A stretch of DNA of 64,000 bases. Source: Desulfosporosinus sp. Sb-LF. GTDB taxonomy: Bacteria > Bacillota > Desulfitobacteriia > Desulfitobacteriales > Desulfitobacteriaceae. The DNA is taken from positions 298,927 to 362,926 of the forward strand of contig NZ_SPQR01000004.1 of the NCBI RefSeq assembly GCF_004766055.1. Reading direction: 5' to 3'. Each line of letters begins with the position of its first letter. Positions within the stretch are counted from its first letter, which is position 1. The notes under the pieces were generated by a model that did not search any database, had not been told where the DNA came from, and was given only the letters and a program-made list of their open reading frames with translations. The position numbers and the translations under genes were made by a program. Below, one piece after another: positions 61,844 through 64,000 of this stretch.

Positions 61844-62575
61844 ATGAACTTGAAAAAGACAACTATTTTAATTACAGGAGTTTTAGCTATGACAATGAGT
61901 GCTGGGGTTGCATATGCGCTTCCAGCCACCAATGCAACTCCGCCCACTACCGGAATTGTTTCAACTGATAAAGTCGGGGATAAGGCTAAGGTTCATCATA
62001 GACGAAATTGCGGAGTTTCGTTTGCCAAAATTCTCGAAATGGACCCCAAATTACTCGAACAGGAATTGAAGTCCGGTAAAACTTTGGCTCAAATTGCAGT
62101 CGCCAAGGGAATCACTGCTGATATATTAACGCAAAAGATTAAAGCGGAATTTGACAAAAACATTAATGATGCTGTAACAAACGGAAAGCTGAGCAACGAA
62201 AAGGCTACTGAGCTTAAAGCAAAAACTTCTGAAAAAGCTGCCAACCTAGTAAACAAATCTTTGACTGGGCCTAGAGGAGACGTTGGCAAAAGAAATGAAT
62301 TTAAGGCTGTTCGGCAGCAAATTTCAGCTTTTCTAGGTGTGGAAGAAACTCAGCTTAAAGACAAACTAAAAAGTGGCATGTCCCTTGTCGAAATAGCCAA
62401 AGAAAAGGGCATTGAAAAAAATGCTCTGATCTCCAAGGTTCAATCAATTATGAAAGCAGATTTGGACCAAGCCCTTAAAAGTAAAAAGATTACAGCAGAC
62501 GAAGCTACTCAAATAGAGAGCAAGCTTCCTCAAATGATTGAACGTATGGTTAATCATGTTAATGCTCCAAAATAA
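61844..62575 (+). CDS. Secreted protein with two DUF2680-like modules
   Basis: A 243-residue exported protein with a signal peptide (residues 1-25). Two homologous modules occur: about 57-135 ('FAKILEMDPKLLEQELKSGK' then 'TLAQIAVAKGITADILTQKI') and about 160-238 ('AFLGVEETQLKDKLKSGMSL' then 'VEIAKEKGIEKNALISKVQS'). Each ends in a long helix with 'KLSNEKATEL' or 'KITADEATQIES'. The same module type occurs once in the protein at 60094. Good AAAGGGGGA site upstream. Cell-surface role likely, function unknown. Confidence 0.8.
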   Translation: MNLKKTTILITGVLAMTMSAGVAYALPATNATPPTTGIVSTDKVGDKAKVHHRRNCGVSFAKILEMDPKLLEQELKSGKTLAQIAVAKGITADILTQKIKAEFDKNINDAVTNGKLSNEKATELKAKTSEKAANLVNKSLTGPRGDVGKRNEFKAVRQQISAFLGVEETQLKDKLKSGMSLVEIAKEKGIEKNALISKVQSIMKADLDQALKSKKITADEATQIESKLPQMIERMVNHVNAPK

Positions 62576-62630
62576 ATAAGCAAACAAATGCCCACAGCTC
62601 AGCTGTGGGCATTTGTTTGCTTATTTATTT
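62570..62630. terminator. Perfect 29-bp hairpin overlapping the stop codon
   Basis: Bases 62570-62598 and 62602-62630 are exact reverse complements around TCA, with GCCCACAGC at the top of the stem. The stop codon of the secreted protein gene is inside the first arm. It lies between convergent genes. Confidence 0.87.
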
Positions 62631-62681
62631 TATGTTAGCACAGGACTTATTGAAGTGACACAGACTCGTTTATACTATCGG

Positions 62682-63620
62682 TTAATTTGAGATAACTTCG
62701 GTGAAAAGCCAAGATTTTTCTTTCAGATCTCTTCCCTTTACTACGACCGTGTTTCCATAGACTTCTATATACAATCCCTTTATGAGTGGCTCTCTCGTTC
62801 TACCTTGACCTTGCGCATGCTGCACAATGGTATAATGTACCGCACCAGTATGGACTTTAGTATAAGGTTGATTTAATACCACACTTTTATCCGTCAAATC
62901 AGCGTGAGTGTGTGAATTAAAAAGTATGACTTCCGGATATTGGGCAAGTATTTTTTTAAGATTGTCACTTTGATCTGATTCAACCCATCCGTTATTGGGG
63001 TTACTATTGAATGGTTGATGGAGAAAAACAAACATTGGTTTACCCGATAGATAATTTTTGGCTAATTTGTCCTTTAACCATGTCTGTTGTTCAACCGAGA
63101 TATAAGCTCTAATGGAATCAAGGGTATAGGAATTACCATCCTCAGACCCTAAAGAGATAAAATGATAACCATTAATCCAACGATCGTGATAGACCTTTTC
63201 TTCACCCGCGAATTCAAGGTAGCGACTGATAAAGGTCTTCACATCCTGGGAAGTATTTTTTTCGATATTATAGTTGAAAAATTCATGATTCCCAATATTT
63301 CTGATGATCGTTTTGGGTAATAAAGACCTATTTTTAGAGAGAGTCCTTTTAAGCGCAGCGTATTGTTCAGTTATCCCCTGATCCACTGTATCTCCATTTA
63401 GTATCAGAGCGTTCATTTTTGGATTAATGCTATATAGATCATAGATTGCCTTTTGAAGGCTATCATTGTTGCCATGAACATCTCCTAAAACTGCGAAAGA
63501 GAGGTCGGCCTGAGTTATCTCGGAGTTATTCATCGTGTGTGACGATATAATGTCATGATTCTGAAAAAGCGATAGCCCAAACAGCATTAGGACACAAAGT
63601 ATGCGTATTATCTTCTTCAC
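62682..63620 (-). CDS. Secreted metallophosphoesterase
   Basis: A 312-residue calcineurin-like phosphoesterase with a signal peptide (about 1-25). Metal-binding motifs are all present: 'LGDVHGNNDSLQKAIYDL' (DxH), 'LILNGDTVDQ' (GDxxD-like), 'RNIGNHEFFNYN' (GNHE), 'FVFLHQPF' and 'NSHTHADLT' (HxH). It probably hydrolyses phosphate esters outside the membrane; the substrate is unknown. It converges on the strong terminator at 62570. Confidence 0.88.
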   Translation of the reverse strand: MKKIIRILCVLMLFGLSLFQNHDIISSHTMNNSEITQADLSFAVLGDVHGNNDSLQKAIYDLYSINPKMNALILNGDTVDQGITEQYAALKRTLSKNRSLLPKTIIRNIGNHEFFNYNIEKNTSQDVKTFISRYLEFAGEEKVYHDRWINGYHFISLGSEDGNSYTLDSIRAYISVEQQTWLKDKLAKNYLSGKPMFVFLHQPFNSNPNNGWVESDQSDNLKKILAQYPEVILFNSHTHADLTDKSVVLNQPYTKVHTGAVHYTIVQHAQGQGRTREPLIKGLYIEVYGNTVVVKGRDLKEKSWLFTEVISN

Positions 63621-63854
63621 TTTCGCCGCTCCCCCTCAGATTTATAATTATAATATAGGGATGGCATTCGACATTCGATTTTGAATTCCCTGCAAACGTT
63701 CCTGATCCTCGCCTTCAATGTGGGTACACGGCAGAGTTTTAGAGGCTGCATCCATCCATGTGTTTCAATGATGTTATTCCAGCCGTGTGGATCGAAGGGG
63801 TGGAACCTCGACCCCATAGACGTTTAAATGCTTGAAAATCGTTCGTTCTAACAC

Positions 63855-63886
63855 AAAAAGACTACCTCGTTAGAGATAGTCCTTTT
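63855..63886 (-). terminator. rRNA operon terminator
   Basis: On the minus strand AAAAGGACTATCTC pairs with GAGGTAGTCTTTTT around TAAC and is followed by TTTTTGTG. It lies 5 bases past the 5S 3' end. Confidence 0.85.
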
Positions 63887-63891
63887 GCTGT

Positions 63892-64000
63892 TTACCTGGC
63901 GATGACCTACGTTCCCAGGGGCCTGCGCCCCAAGTATTCTTGGCCCTGAAGGTCTTAACTTCCGTGTTCGGTATGGGAACGGGTGGAACCCCTTCGGCAT
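63892..64000 (-). rRNA. 5S ribosomal RNA, 5' part cut by the window edge
   Basis: The minus strand reads the conserved 5S core: ATGCCGAAGGGGTTCCACCC, then GTTCCCATACCGAACACGG and AAGTTAAGACCTTCAGGGCC. Helix I closes at the 3' end with CGCCAGGTA. About 10 bases of the 5' end lie beyond base 64000, and the 23S and 16S genes should follow to the right. The exact 3' end is set by pairing with the missing 5' end and may be off by 2-3 bases. Confidence 0.93.

Noticed and set aside
63617..63817. 66-codon frame between the metallophosphoesterase and the rRNA terminator
   Set aside because: No family motif and no clear ribosome binding site; overlaps the metallophosphoesterase start region.
1..64000. 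CRISPR arrays, tRNA genes, prophage or transposase genes
   Set aside because: No spaced direct repeats, tRNA-like cloverleaf, integrase or transposase motifs were found on either strand by eye.

Overview
The window comes from an anaerobic, spore-forming member of the Firmicutes, most like the Desulfosporosinus/Desulfitobacterium group. The support is indirect: Gram-positive ribosome binding sites with many TTG and GTG starts, a decayed alpha/beta spore-protein gene, several small hydrophobic YjcZ-like proteins, many iron-sulfur proteins, a PrpR-type sigma-54 activator, and a glycyl-radical choline microcompartment. No 16S rRNA is present to settle the genus; only part of a 5S rRNA gene lies at the right edge.

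Layout. 1-9 kb: an ABC exporter cut by the left edge, an SGNH hydrolase, a GH18 lipoprotein, a LOG-like protein, a ferredoxin, a gamma-glutamyltransferase, a pair of tiny YjcZ-like genes and a homocysteine methyltransferase-like gene. 9-24 kb: an accessory stretch of small solo genes with several decayed genes (spore protein, cytochrome b5/DoxX chimera, GNAT acetyltransferase, flavin reductase, metallophosphoesterase) and intact cell-wall genes. 23.5-30 kb: NudC, a NapH-like Fe-S membrane protein, a small ferredoxin behind a CsoR/CstR-like operator, a second and partly broken YjcZ-like cassette, and a DUF5714-like gene with an in-frame UGA and an E. coli-type SECIS hairpin, read here as an unannotated selenoprotein. 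30-35 kb: a sugar-acid module (KdgT permease and split UxaA dehydratase) behind a sigma-54 promoter, with its PrpR-like activator.

38.3-53 kb: one long minus-strand operon for a choline-degrading glycyl-radical microcompartment. It holds choline trimethylamine-lyase (CutC) and its activase (CutD), two aldehyde-dehydrogenase-family proteins, PduL, EutQ, PduS-, PduT-, EutN-, EutS-, EutP-, EutJ- and EutT-like proteins, a GrpU-like Fe-S shell protein and four BMC-H proteins. A PocR-type histidine kinase and an AraC-type response regulator lie just downstream, and a LicA-like choline kinase gene is divergent. The route read from the genes is choline to trimethylamine plus acetaldehyde, acetyl-CoA, acetyl phosphate, then acetate plus ATP. 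Three features stand out. No alcohol dehydrogenase is encoded. One aldehyde dehydrogenase has Ser in place of the catalytic Cys. Two shell proteins have pore cysteines typical of Fe-S clusters and sit beside PduS, which suggests that electrons leave the compartment through the shell.

54.9-64 kb: a Y-family DNA polymerase, a YkgJ Cys-cluster protein, an envelope two-component system with a Met/Gly-rich sensor loop next to a secreted Gly/Gln-rich protein, a pentapeptide-repeat protein, a secreted two-repeat protein, a metallophosphoesterase, and the end of an rRNA operon. A hairpin repeat with paired arm substitutions occurs at 28.25 kb and 54.6 kb.
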